This document shows, one piece after another, positions 45,557-57,292 of a stretch of 64,000 nucleotides of DNA; within the stretch, counting starts at the first letter, position 1; each line of letters starts with the position of its first letter. The notes under the pieces are model-generated. The model saw nothing but the letters and a program-made list of their open reading frames with translations. It was not told the DNA's origin and ran no database searches. The stretch comes from Camelus bactrianus. Its lineage: Eukaryota; Chordata; Mammalia; Artiodactyla; Camelidae. The translations under genes and the position numbers were made by a program. The DNA lies in the NCBI RefSeq assembly GCF_048773025.1, contig NC_133572.1, positions 4,231,001 to 4,295,000 on the forward strand, read 5' to 3'.

Positions 45557-48500
45557 ATGATGAGGGATTCATTTTTTTTATCCCAGCACTACTCCGCATC
45601 GCTGGCACACAGCAGCCCCTGCTAAGTCGGTGTTATCTGCACAAACAGCTCTGCCCCTGAAACTCCAATACGCTCACCCCCGAGGACCTTCTGCACAGCA
45701 CGGGGCGCTGGCATTCATTTGTCTCACTCATGGTTCTGCTCAGAGACTGTAACGTGCTCTCTATGTTGTATCTGACTCAGGGTGCCCCGCCCCGGGCCGC
45801 CGGCTCCCAGATGGGAGGGACGCCGTCTCACCAGCTCACAGCACCGAGGACCCTGCCCCGCGAGGATGCACGTTTACTCGGGGCAGGGAGGGGGTCCCCG
45901 GCACACACTGCTCTCCCTGGTCTCCAGCACACTCTCTGCCCTGAACCACTCTCTCCAGAGACGGCAGAGAGTAGTGAGACGAGGAGAAAACGGCTTTTGG
46001 AGGGAAACACGGGTGACGTCCAAATGCTAGGTCATCTGGACGGAGGACAAGGCTGGATGACAAATCTAGACAACAGTTACTCACGAAAATTCGTAGATTT
46101 CTACGCGCCGCACCCAGTCAGTGCCCCCGCCACGTGCTCGGAGGCCTCAGAGGCTCTCACACAATCCTCGCCCCGCCATCAGCCTCCTCTTCCTCAAACC
46201 TCGCCCCTGTTCGCCTCAGATCCGGGACACTGATGCCAGAGCACCCGGCCGGGGCCCGCGTGGGAGCTGAGGACCTCGGGAGGCTGCGAGGCACCGGGCA
46301 GAAGGGGCGACTCTGCCAGTGCTGTGGCGTCACCGAAGCGCCAGGCCTCTCCTGCCTGTAAGCTTCCTCCTTGGCCTGTACATGCACCTAAAACATCGGA
46401 AATGGCGTGGGGGGCGGGGGGGGGTGAAGGGCGCGCGGGTCGGGGAGGGGAGGGTGCCCCAGCGGCTGACGGAGCTGCAGATTTATCTTCCTCATAAGAC
46501 TACAATTTCACCCTGAGCATCATTAATCAGTTCAAGAGCCATAACCACAGCCATGTGAAGCCACCCTACAATGATCAAGGGAAGGAGTCCCACGTCGGGA
46601 GGGGCCGGGGCGCGGTTCAAAGCTACAGGAGGGCTGTCGACAGGGACAGAGGCTGAAGCACCCTAGGTGGGTAGGGCTCCAGCTAGACCGCACCCCACAC
46701 ACTACCCCGCACCCACCCCGGGGTCGTCACATGGCAGTACATACCCTGAAGACAGTCCCAAAACTGCATGAGAAAGTTCGGCAGGTGCTAAACTCTCCTG
46801 CTAAATTCTCTGCTTTGCTTCGCACAGTAGCCCAGTGTCTGAGCGATGAGGCTGACCACCTGAACCCCTGGGTCCTGCTGCCGGAGCTTCCAGAAGATCT
46901 GGAATCACGGCAGGTCTAAAGCTACGCGCCCTACCTACCACCTGAAAGCACGCTCCTTGGCACCGAGTGCTCACTTCACTTCCAGAACCTTGTCAGCTCC
47001 TCGTTTGGGGTCCTCCAAAGGCCTGCAAGGTCCCCGAGGCCAGGGAGCACACCCCGCCCCCCACCGAGTCTCCCACAGCACCCACTTCACTGCCGCGGTC
47101 ACGGAAGGGGTAGCGGTCCCTACCGGGGGGATAACATTTCCTACAGAGAAAGTTGTCTCAGTCTCTCTCCCCACTTCTCACAGGCAGCCCCCTTCCTGCT
47201 ACTCCAGTTTCCTTTGGCAAAACCTCTGCTGATGAAGAAACTTTAAATTCTAGTCGATGAGCCCGCTTCCTAAGAGGGAGGCCCACACACATGGTTCTTT
47301 GCATTGGAGCCAATGCAATTCAGGTCGTCAAACCTGAACTGTCCTAACGCAGGGACCCAGAGCCGCAAGACGCTGTAACTGATCGTGTCTCTGTCCCCAG
47401 GGTTGCACGCCTCCCCTTTTCCGGCCGGCATCCTCTGGGCAACCCTGTCAGTGGCTGCTGGGCGGAGGGAGGGGTGGCTCATCAAAGGAGGAGGGCTGGC
47501 GAGGGGGAGAGGCAAGCGGAAAAGTAATGATTTGTCCAGAACTTCACCCAAGAATGGGAACTGCTTCGTCCTCTCACTCACAGACTTCAGACACCAAGAT
47601 TTTACCCTCAAACAAGCATGGAAATCAGTCTGAAAGAAGAAGAAAGTAGTCAAACTTAAAAAAAACATCCCCTGCTTTGAAAACAGAAATTCTGAATTTT
47701 TTCCTTCCTTTTCAGCAGAAAGGGCTAATTGGTTCCATCACGCACCATCCAGCTGGCCGTGACGGCGAAGCTTTCTTCTTCAGGGTGACATCTACCGTCC
47801 TTCCTCTCTGCTCTAGACCCAGGGAGAGAAAGACCCCCACCTTTGGTCTTCTTGCTGCCGGAAGGGGGGCCGGCAAGGAGAGAGCACTGAGCACCCTTTC
47901 CCCTCCCTCTCGCCCCAGAGAGAAGCAATGCCTCGGCTTAAACAAAGCATGGCTCACCGAGGACTCCCTACTGATCCCCAGAGTCCCCTTCAAGTCACCA
48001 GGTACTTCACGCCTGTTGATGAGAACGCTCATCCCCAAGGGGAAAGGCTCACGTTTGCCCTCTGCCCAGCCCCAGCAAGAGCTCCGCCCCCACCAGGGCA
48101 GCTCTGCAGCCCTGCATCCACGGGCCCAGGGCCGAGGCACAGCACAGGGCAGTACCCGAAAACACAGTCGTGACACAGCACCTGAGGCCTAGCATTTAGC
48201 TTGCAAGACACCCCTGGCTTCCTGGACACAAAGGCTTACCCGAAGCACAGTCTGCCTCCCAAAGAGAGTCTCATTAAATCGACCAGGCCCACTGGGTGAG
48301 GGGGACTGCAGCTCAACTCCCTCCAGGCCAAACACAAAGACAACGTTCATCCAGCAGGACAGGTACTTAGAGGGATGGTGCTGAACTCCCGGAAACCCAT
48401 TTGGCTTTGATCCCCCCAGAACAGGGCCCAGTCCGCCCAGCATTCTGCTTTCATCCCTGTGTCCAGCCGGACATAAATCCAAACCAGACCCCCAGACGGT

Positions 48501-49589
48501 GCATTTAATAGAGACTATATTTACCCATCACCAAATCGTCTTGACATGTGCTTAATTACTCAAATGCCTTTAATCCCAAGCCTTTTCTTCTAACAAAATA
48601 TAAACCAGTTGAGCTGGATGAATGATAAACCAGATGTTTACAACACACAACATGGTCTGGCTTCGGTCAAAATAATTAAGGCATCGCCTCCCGAGGAGGG
48701 AGGGGAGATGCCCAAAGCATACATTTGTTTAGATGCTCTGACACCAAAATGTTTATGAAAATGCAGCTCCAACAATCCGTAATTTTCTGTCTGTGAAAAG
48801 GCAACGACTTCCACGTGAAGGGACAGCAGGGGCGTTGGTGCTCCTCTGACGTGGTCAAGAGTGGGCTGCTCTCTGCGGGAGAATGCACGGGAAGGGCACC
48901 CCGGGATGCACTGAGCTTGCGCAGTTCTGACCCTGCCGGCTTACCTTATGTTATGCTAATTAGGAGGCATCGTGGGCTGGGCCAAGTTTGTGATCGCTCA
49001 CCTGCCACCTGCAGACCCCAAACTCACAAATACACCCCGTCTCTGCACATGGTGTGTGCACGTGTCCACAACCCCTCATTTCCAGGGTAGACAAGAGTTT
49101 GTGCAAGGGGTCCTTATCATTCTGGCTACAGGAATACCTTACGTGTGCAGAGAGCTCTTGCCTGGATATCTCAGCTCTCAAACAGAGAACCCAGAAGAGA
49201 AGCCATCTCGGCCTCACCCAGCCCATCCCCTCGTGTCGGGTACCTTCCCACAGCAGAGCCCTCCAGATCCTCCTTCAAGGCCTCCCCACGCTCTCTTTAC
49301 CCCAGGTCCTAATGAGCTGCTGCTTCCGTGTCCCGAAGAGCAAAGCAAGACTTGAAAGAGCAGAACTCAGGGAGGGAGGTTACCAGAGTCAAGAATTCAA
49401 AAAATCAGAGTGTGGGGCAAACCAAAATATAACTCTTTGGTAATCCTTGAGGAAACACAAATAGCCTTATGTTCTCAATAGTAATTCTGAATCATACGGA
49501 AAAGCTTACATATGCATTTATAGATACGTGTCGCTCTAGTCTATACAGGAAAGCAGGGAACTGTATGAGAGGTCTTAGAAAAACGTCTA

Positions 49590-49880
49590 CAGGGAAAGAT
49601 GTCGCCGACCTCGGGAGCTGAACCCTGGACTGGATTCCCCTCTCACACTGGTTCAAGGTCAGGTTCGCAGCCCAACTGCGGAAACCGGAGGGCCGTATGG
49701 TTTGAATCTCTGCATTCTATTTTCTTCCTCTTAGTTTTGACATTCCGTTTTGATTTGTGTTTTTTTCTGGTTCTTATTTTTTAATTTATTATTTACATCG
49801 TGCTGTTTTATTGTTTTTCTTGTAAGCCACCTTGGAAATCTTGTGGAACAAGGGAGGAATATAAATAAACCAATACCTGC
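49590..49880 (+). repeat. Element with a CR1/L2-like 3' tail (ancient retroposon candidate)
   Basis: The end reads TTTTTCTTGTAAGCCACCTT, GGAAATCTTGTGGAACAAGG and GAGGAATATAAATAAAC. This is the layout of CR1/L2-type tails common in reptile genomes (TTGTAAGCCGCCTTG...GGCGGGATATAAAT). About 120 bp upstream lies GGTTCAAGGTC, similar to a tRNA B box. It does not match MIR or the common mammalian L2 ends I know. Family unknown to me. Confidence 0.5.
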
Positions 49881-50864
49881 AACGTGTATGCAGCTTAATG
49901 CTTTGCAAAAGCAGGGCATGCAAATAAATGCATTTTCCGCAAAGAAGAAAGTGATAATACTAGATAAATGGGAGTATTTCTGAATTATTACCTTCAGTTT
50001 CATTTTTCCATCTTCTAATCCTAATCTTTACCATCTTTTCCATCGTCTAATACCCACTATAACTGAGGACAATGGAAAAGGAATAAAGCTTTGTAAATGG
50101 TCACACAAGCAACGACCACATAAAAAGTAATTCCGAGGCTGAAGCATCAATGAAAACACCATGGGAAACAATTCCAAGCACAATCCTGCTCTTCCTTTTT
50201 CTTTTCTTTTTATGAGACAACCGTCCATTCTAGCCCATTTGTGCTTCTCTATAAAAGCAGAGGGAAGGGCAATGAAATCAGAGTCTGCCCCTGGCTCAAA
50301 GGTCCCTGTTATCCTGAGGCCCCGCAACGTTATCACATTCCACATTCCTTCCGATCTTCTAAGTAAGACGGTAAGTTGGCCAAAAAGCTTCAAGGGTCCT
50401 TGACTTTTCCCAGGCAGAAGTCAAACAACCTGAAAACTGGCCTTCGGGGTCCTCCTCTGCTGGGAAGCGGGGTTCAGTCAGATGTTCCTTGTTAGAAGCC
50501 AGTAAGTCACCAGCCACTACTGTGGAACCAACAGGCTGCAAAGACTCAGCCTGGACGCTTCCTGAAGGCAGTGGGGACAGGACTGGAGCAAGGGAACCCA
50601 GGCCAGACCCTGTTCTGACCGTGTCTCAGCATGTGACCCCCGACCGGCCACCCACCCGCTTTGTGCCCTTTGTGTAACTGACAAGCCTCCCCTCCCTGGG
50701 AGCTCGGGAGCGAACCCTGGGTAATTTGTGTTGCTGCTCAGACATCTCCGTGGAAGGTGGCTGCTCCTGACCTGTGTTCTGTCTGCCGGCTGCGCGCCTC
50801 TGCTATGGTGCCGACCAGATTATCTCATAATTATCTGTTTACACATCTGTCTGCGTGGCTAAGC

Positions 50865-50970
50865 TAAGAGCCCCGCGAGCAGAGACACCGGGTCAAACTC
50901 ATCTTGCGGTCCCTTGGGTTCTACACCACCATCTGACACACAGCAGGTGTTCGATGATTTCTCAATGTCA
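50865..50970 (+). mobile_element. L2 LINE 3' terminus
   Basis: GAGCAGAGACACCGGGTCAA and CATCTGACACACAGCAGGTG, then TTCGATGATTTCTC, match the L2 3' end (cagggacc...agcacacagtaggtgctcaata). Confidence 0.65.
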
Positions 50971-51149
50971 AAAAAGAGATTTTGGAAAACTACTCAACAA
51001 TAACAAAATTCTTAAGATGTTTGACTTTGTAACATCTCACACACAAACAAAAAAAAAAACAGATCCTCAAAGGAAAAAAAAAGAAAACTTCTGTGTTAAA
51101 GCAGAGTCTCTAATGACCTTTTGACAATCTGGAGACTGTCCCTCCGAAT

Positions 51150-51305
51150 AAACTTTAGTTTTTAAGAACTTTATAGTTGACAGCTTTGTATTTAATCTTT
51201 ATAAAAACTCTGCAAGATGGGAACTGAGTTGACGAGAAGTCATTTGTCCCTGAAAGCACAGCATCAGGACCTCACCAGCAACTGCTATGAAGCTAACAGG
51301 CCAGG
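51150..51305 (-). repeat. MIR SINE
   Basis: + strand TTAATCTTTATAAAAACTCT, GCAAGATGGGAACTGAGT and GAAAGCACAGCATCAGGACC look like a reverse MIR, diverged. Confidence 0.5.
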
Positions 51306-51429
51306 CACGTTTAACTAATCCACTCAGCCAAACCGACTGGCGGAACGCGCCAGGCAGACAGCAGGTGCACTGGGCCTAGAAGATGATCCAGACACACCTC
51401 CTGGACGGTCTCAGGAGTCTAAGCCACAA

Positions 51430-51850
51430 ACGCAGACAATCACCAAGGAAGACGTGGAGCTTGATGGGAGAACTGAGGAGAGGGCACTAAGGGAGACCCT
51501 GTGGCACAGAGATGTCCGGCCTGGGGACGGGCCCGGGTGTGACTCGGGGAAAGACGTTCAGGCCAGGGGCACAGCATCAGTGAAAATAGGAGGTAGTCAC
51601 CTTTCTAGGAAGAGAAGCAGGAAAGAGGGAAGGGAGAGAGAGGAACGGGATGGAAATGAACACACTGAGAGGCTGATTTTTAAGGTTCTGGGGAACCTCT
51701 CACCAGAGGTGTCCAGCCAGCAGTTGGAAACATCGGTCTGAAATCGGGGAGAGAGGCAGGAAATAGAAATTCAAGGTTGCAAGTCTTTTGCGTAGAGTGA
51801 GAGTAAGGAGCTCAAGGGATCACGGCGAAGACAACATCTAACACGCGGCA
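51430..51850 (-). mobile_element. L2 LINE fragment, antisense
   Basis: + strand GGTGTCCAGCCAGCAGTTGG, AAACATCGGTCTGAAATC, GAGAGAGGCAGGAAATAGAA and AGAGTGAGAGTAAGGAGCTC parallel the reversed L2 at 37262-38560 (its GCAGCTGGATATAAAAGTCT region). Confidence 0.6.
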
Positions 51851-53043
51851 GGAGGAAGAGGAAGCCAGGGGGAGTGTGGTCCATGAGGCAGAAACGGAAG
51901 GACAGCCCATCAGTAGAGCAGTGGCCCCTCCCCGGATACCAACTATCTGAAGATGGAGGCTCAGGAAGAAGGTCTGGAAGGATTGCAGGAAGATGAAGAT
52001 GGAGAAAAAGGCCATGGAATGTGGGAAGTAAGAAGTCAGATGTTGAAACCGAACTGTTACTTAAAATTCTGTAGCAAGATGAACACATCAAAGCAGAGTC
52101 TCACGTAACGGCCCCCGGGAGGCTCTGCGCTGTCCTAGTAACTGCGTCACGGCGCCCCGCCTGCTCTGCCTCTTCCCCGTCCCCCTTCCCCAGGGCCCCC
52201 GTGCACTCTCCAGCATCAGCTACCATTACTGCCATCGTGGCTTTTGTTCTCAGCTTGGTGGTCCACTTCACTCACTAGACTTGCCTCTGAATGACTCCTT
52301 CCAACTCAAAGCTGCCCCAAAAGTCGAAGCTTTGCCACCTCCAAGAAAGCCGTCCTGAGTGACAGCAGCACCTTTGGAAAGAGAGTTCCGCCTGCAGAGT
52401 GATCGTGCGGACAGGACAGCGCTCGTGTCCGTGGGCTCACGGCGTGGCCCCTGCCATCACCTGTGTCTTCCCCACAACCCGTCGGCACCCGGACTGCCCG
52501 CCTTACACCGCCAGCTCCCAAACGCTGAGGGTCTGGCTTCAAAGACAAACACTCCCACGTTCACAAAAAGAAACCATGGGGAAAGCAGGTTCAGCCAGAG
52601 CTGGTGACAAGAGTACTGAACTCAGAGGAGGCGCATTCAGAATGATTCGCTGTCTCTGGGGCTGTTTCTTCTTACATCAAGCGAGGGGCCTAAACCAAAA
52701 GGCCTCTGAGATGCCTGCCTTCTTAAAAGCAAACAAATAAAAACCAGCCATGATCTGGGTGGTTATTAAAACCTTTTGTAGACTGTGAACAGAGAGCAGC
52801 TGAATTTTGTGGATAAAGTGGAAGGTGTCGGCAGTGGTCCAGGGAAAGGAGAGAAAGGATGAGAGACGTGGGGTGAAGGTCGGGGGGGTGGCCCTAGCCG
52901 CACGAGAAATGGGGCTCCCTCTGCTCTGGGGGGAGGCAGGCATCCCCTCTGTGTGGGCACCTCTTTGTGCTGCAGTCTGTCTGCTGAAAGGCTGACTCTG
53001 GCCCCCGGTCCCCATCACCCCGACCACAGTGGGGGGTCCTTAC

Positions 53044-53095
53044 CCATCGTGTTGTTGGCTCGAGAGCAGGTCGTGCGTTTCAGGATCTCGTGCAC
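53044..53095 (-). CDS. ANO2: ANO2 internal exon: VHEILKRTTCSRANNTM segment
   Basis: 52 bp exon after a ccgttttag acceptor, ending at a gtaagg donor. It encodes VHEILKRTTCSRANNTM plus the first base of the next Gly codon (phase 1). EILKRT is shared by ANO1 and ANO2; the following CSRANNTMG is the ANO2 form (ANO1 has CTKAKYSMG), from memory. It continues the cytosolic N-terminal domain. The intron to the next exon is 8,347 bp, the second longest here. A 239-codon open frame in the upstream intron at 53427-54146 runs on the other strand and is not part of this gene. Confidence 0.95.
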
Positions 53096-55468
53096 CTAAA
53101 ACGGACACAGCGGGGCTGTGAGTGCCTGGACCACGTACGTCCCCAGCCCCAGGGGGCAGCCCCACTTCCAGGCGGGGACCCAGGCCTGGGCCTGTGCCGG
53201 GCTCGGGGTCTGCCTGTCAAACCCACTCAGACTTGACGGCTTTGAGGACACAAGACATCTAAGCCCCTCACACACACCCCGCCCCTTCGCCCCGCCCTGC
53301 AAAGTGAAGAAAAGGCTGTAAATTGAATGCAGTTAAGGAGGGAAGGAAAGCACGAGGAGAGCCCAGGCCCACAGGCCTCTGGAGGCCCAGGGAGGAGGCT
53401 GGGGAGGAGGCCAGGGAGGAGGGGGGGTGCCCCCCACACTAACCCTGAGAGCCCCTGGCTGGGGAAGGCCTGGAGTCCCGGCCCCAAACCTGGTCACAGA
53501 GCTGCTCTGGGGAACCATGCAAGCACTCTGGCAACTGGAAAGGGCCACCTACAGCTTGGTCCTTCGTCACTTCTCTGTCCTTTTCCCAAGTCCTCATCTT
53601 GCCTCCCCTGGAGTGAGTCTGACGTCCTCAAGACTCCACATCTCAGAGCGCATCCTGAGCACACGGCTGCTGCCGCCCAAGGAGCCCTGCATGTTAACAT
53701 GTCAGCAGGCCAACACGCCCCTGACTGTGGGGCCGGCAGGGTCCTGCCACTCGCCGGTAAGGGCAGGGCAGGGGGCTGAGAGTCTCCCAGCCAAGGAGCA
53801 GGGACACGGAGGCACCATAAACTCATGCCCTCCGAGCGGTCCCAAGCCGACGCCAGGCTACGAGGAGATGCCCAGTCAGGAGGTCAGTGCTGGGACAGAC
53901 AGCTGGGCTGCCCAGATGCCCACAGGGAAGGGGGCACAGGGAGATGTCTACAGATGCGGGCGAGGTCCTCAGACCAGAGCCCGGGGCAGGGCAGACCCCA
54001 AGACAAAACTCAAGGCTCCTCTCTCCCCCATCCCAGTGTGGGATGGACCTGGGAAACGGCAGGAGGAGAAGGAAGAAGCTTCCAGAAGGAGGAAAGACGT
54101 GCTTCTCCATCCCATTCACACCCCCACGTTCCAGCCCCAGACCTAGAGGGAGTGGTAAATGAATAACTCCCAGCAGAATGGGGCCCAAGAATGCTTAATT
54201 CGCTTATAATACAGTGCAGTACTCAACAGCAGTAATCATCAGGAACAGCATTTATGTGGCCTTCTATTATTTTATAAGCATGTTGCAATTCTTGGGTAAT
54301 TTCTACAACACCCTCTAAGTGCCCTGCAGACGTGGGACCCAAGCCACAGGGACAGTTAAACGGCTTGTAATAGCATCAACCAAAACAGTGGGAAATGTAT
54401 GATTTTTCTCCCGTAGGAAGATAAAAGAAATCATATGCCCATTTAAAATCTCCCCAAAACACTAGGCCGAGGGACTGAGGAGTTGGCTGGCCCATCCTGC
54501 AGAGTCAAGGCCGTGTTTTCAGCATGACTTGGAAATGTTCTGTAGCTAAGTCCAATCACCTGTCCCTTCTAAGCCTTCTTATCACCCCGCTGGCCTGGAA
54601 GCCCCTCTAGAGGTCTAACTGTTATTCCTCCTCCTGTTGAAACCTCCATTCTTTCCTAGGGATCAATGGATACGGGCTGCCATGTTTCCACAGTGGCCTG
54701 AGCAAGGGACCAGCGTTCCTTGGGCCCCTCCTTCTCCACCCCCGATCCCCATCCATGGGCTGGTGCTTTCCGGGTGGGTAGGGGATAAACGGCCCTCAGA
54801 CAGGGGCTGCGAGGCACAGGCCACATGCAGGTTTTCACTGGAATCAACCATCCTGCAAAATTCAAAACTTTGACTTCAAGAGGCAAAACTCAAGAAGGGC
54901 GAAGAATGGTTCCAGTCACAGATGCTGGCTTCCTACCGAACAGGCCAGTAATTTTATTCCTGGACAAATGGGCCAGCTCGAGCATCCCCTGGGACATAAA
55001 TGCCCAGGACTCCTCTGGGGACGAAAGAACAAACACAGCGGCCCAGCAACGAGCCTCGCTCGGACACAAACGATCTGCATGATTTTTTTTGTTTCAATTC
55101 ATGGCATCTCAGAGCTTCTGTGTCCTCAACTGTCAAGCAAGGGGGTCACTCAAGTAGTGGAGAGTCCCCACCAGCTCTGACAGTCCCTGATTTTGTGATT
55201 CCGAGAAGGGCCCGGATGGAGAACCGTGGAAAGACGGCCCTCTCAGCCTGACAGTGAGGAGAGCTCCGGGCTACTTCTCCCACCACGGGGACTGGGAAGC
55301 CCCCTGGACACGCCTCCCAGTCGCTGGGCGACTCCCAGCAGATGACGGGAGGCTTGAGAGCCGGCCCAGGGAGGGCGGAGACCGCCCGGCCAAATGGAAC
55401 TCAGGCCTCCCCAGCCCCTCCCCAGCCAACCACACCTGGTTGAGCACCCGCTCAGCCTGTTCACTTAC
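53096..55468 (-). other. ANO2: ANO2 intron, 2.4 kb
   Basis: GT-AG intron without a repeat I can name. The low-coordinate part (53100-54170) is GC-rich and carries long chance frames on both strands; 54180-54480 is AT-rich and unique. Confidence 0.8.
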
Positions 55469-55523
55469 AATGCGGCTACGGGTGGCGTTATCAAAGAAGG
55501 TGTCTTTGTCCTGGATGTTGTAC
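55469..55523 (-). CDS. ANO2: ANO2 internal exon: YNIQDKDTFF segment of the N-terminal domain
   Basis: 55 bp exon. The acceptor is tccccag and the donor gtaagt. The first base G completes the Leu codon begun by the previous exon, then 18 whole codons give YNIQDKDTFFDNATRSRI, ending in phase 0. This is nearly identical to human ANO2 as remembered (Glu for the first Asp); ANO1 reads LFDLSDKDSFFDSKTRSTI here, which separates the paralogues. The segment belongs to the cytosolic anoctamin dimerisation domain. The NAT sequon is on the cytosolic side and is not expected to be glycosylated. The intron to the previous exon is 1,617 bp and to the next 2,373 bp. No truncation or shift is seen. Confidence 0.95.
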
Positions 55524-57140
55524 CTGGGGACACCAAGAAAGCAGAAGGTCAACTCACTTCACAACCCTCATCCTGGGACCACTGCCACCCGGGCCCACAG
55601 CAAGACGTGCAAGACACACACACACACCCCCACAACGTTCACACTCTTTTTGGCCCAGTCATTCTGAAAACTTATCGCAGAAATGTACCATCTGGAGAAT
55701 AAATTCAACAGAATAAACAAGCTCCATTAAGAAAAATGTCCATTACAAGTTACTTACGATGAAGACATGATACAGTTCCAACACCTGTATCATGCGGCCG
55801 CTGAACACTTCAGCACCCACCCCGAGCCGACTTCCGGGGAGCAGGGTGGTACGGGAGGTGGAATCAACGGCCGGTGATTTAATCGGCCCTGCCTGCGTAA
55901 TGAAACCTCCCTGAAGTCCCAGAAGGGTGAGATCTGAGGGCTTCCAGGTCGGTGAGTCAGAAGGCTTTCGTGCTGAGCCCCAAACCCCAGGGGGAACAGA
56001 AGCCCCTGCGTTTGGGACCTGGCCTTGTGACTCTCTTCACCTGGCTGTTGATCCCCACCCTTCCATGCATTTGTAAGAAACAGGTAATCTAGCGAGTAAA
56101 CGGGCTCCCTGAGTTCCGTGAGCCACTCAAGCCAATTAAGCAAACCCAAGGAGGGGGGCATGGGAACCTCTGCTGTGTAGCCAGCCGGTCAGAAGCACAG
56201 GTAACAACCTAGACTTGCTCAGGCCTCTGAAGCGGGGGCCTGAGTCCTGTGATACTGAAGTCTCAACCTGGGAAATCCGACGCTGTCTCCAGGTGGACAG
56301 GCTCAGAACAGAGCTGGACGGTAGGACACCAGGCTGGGTCGAAGAATTTCTTGGTGGTGTGGGAAAACCCTTACACACACTTGAACTGGTGACCAGAATT
56401 GTAGCAGAATCGTTACTGGGGTAAGAATTCAATGGGGGAGCAAACACAAGTGTGCAGAGCTGTTATCTAATAGGGCAGATGGGCAGGAGATGTGCCCCAG
56501 CGAGCGTCAGACACGTCGCCCCATCAAAGCCAGTTCCCCAGAAGGGACAGATCCCAGCCCTTCTCCGCCTTCCCCAGTCCCTTCCCTCCCTCTCCCACTT
56601 CCCCGTGATGACCCCCCCTCCCAGAGGCTTCCCTGAGGCAAGTGCTTATCCCCCCCACCCCCACTGGGTGGGGCGCGAGGAGGGGCCCCTCGCAGTCCAC
56701 AGTCCCAGGAGCAGGCAGCTGAGAGGACAGACATCCAGACGCTCCACCCACCTTCTCTCGGGTTTCGCACAATTTGCTGAAACCCTGTTAGGCTAGGAAC
56801 TGGGCAGAATGGTTCCCCACAGAGGACTAGACAGGTATCTGCCCATTTTTCTCAGAGTCCTGAGGTCTCTAGTTGTTCACTCCCTGAGTCATGCAAAATG
56901 ACAGAGATGGCAGGTTTCCCCGATCAGCCCCTGGACGAATATTCCAGAGCTCTTTGAGATCATCTCATTCAGGGAAGGGGATTCAGAAAGCAAACATGGG
57001 GACTATTCCAGCCTGAGAGCACCCGCCCTCCCCCCCAAGCTCCGAGGCACTCACTTTGGGAACTGAGGCACTGAGCGGTCCTTGACTTTCCATCCCAACC
57101 TCTCACACAACCCCCCCCCCCAACAAGCTCCAATACTCAC
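55524..57140 (-). other. ANO2: ANO2 intron, 1.6 kb
   Basis: GT-AG intron with no recognised repeat. Its 5' end carries an 11-base C run on the + strand (G run on the gene strand) at 57111-57121, 19 nt past the donor. Confidence 0.8.
57111..57121 (-). promoter_or_regulatory. G-run (11) just past a 5' splice site
   Basis: Eleven G on the gene strand, beginning 19 nt after the GT of the 57141 donor. G-runs at this place are known intronic splicing enhancers bound by hnRNP H/F in other genes; a role here is inferred only. Confidence 0.4.
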
Positions 57141-57292
57141 AGGTACATCTTCTCCCTGGAGAACGGATAGGAGAGGTTCTTCATCCTGCTGTGAGTGTGC
57201 TCGGGGACTCGGGGCTTCAGGGGCGAGCTCAGCTTCTGCAGAACCTTGTTGAACGTCTTGGCGATGCTGCCTTCTGACTTGATCTCATACAT
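57141..57292 (-). CDS. ANO2: ANO2 internal exon: cytosolic N-terminal (dimerisation) domain
   Basis: First ANO2 exon met in transcription order, 152 bp. It follows a ttcacag acceptor and ends at a gtgagt donor. Its first codon is ATG ([12 protein letters not shown]), but this is an internal methionine: human ANO2 has a long N-terminus before this point, and the exon is preceded by a splice acceptor, not a promoter. The exon ends [14 protein letters not shown] with the last Leu codon split CT|G. KMYL after FSRE fits ANO2; ANO1 has KQHL here (from memory). In the family this segment lies in the cytosolic N-terminal domain, ahead of the ten TM helices. The centre ([14 protein letters not shown]) differs from the human sequence as I remember it, while the end is conserved. 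An 11-G run on the gene strand begins 19 nt past the donor. Earlier exons are not in the window. Confidence 0.93.

Larger units (their letters stand above)
44697..53043 (-). other. ANO2: ANO2 intron, 8.3 kb
   Basis: GT-AG intron with few recent insertions. It has a hAT-Charlie-type DNA transposon (45213-45556), an element with a CR1-like tail (49590-49880), L2 pieces (50865-50970, 51430-51850) and a MIR (51150-51305). AT-rich stretches without recognisable repeats lie at 46480-46590, 48500-48680 and 49890-50060. GC-rich unique DNA fills 45600-48480 and 52100-53040. Confidence 0.8.

Noticed and set aside
53427-54146. 239-codon plus-strand open frame in an ANO2 intron
   Set aside because: No recognisable family, proline/glycine-rich and GC-driven composition, and three overlapping frames of similar length in the same region. 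No start context or promoter seen.
57290-57292. ATG at the start of the exon at 57141-57292 as the gene's start codon
   Set aside because: It directly follows a good splice acceptor, and related ANO2 proteins carry a long N-terminus before this residue, so it is internal.
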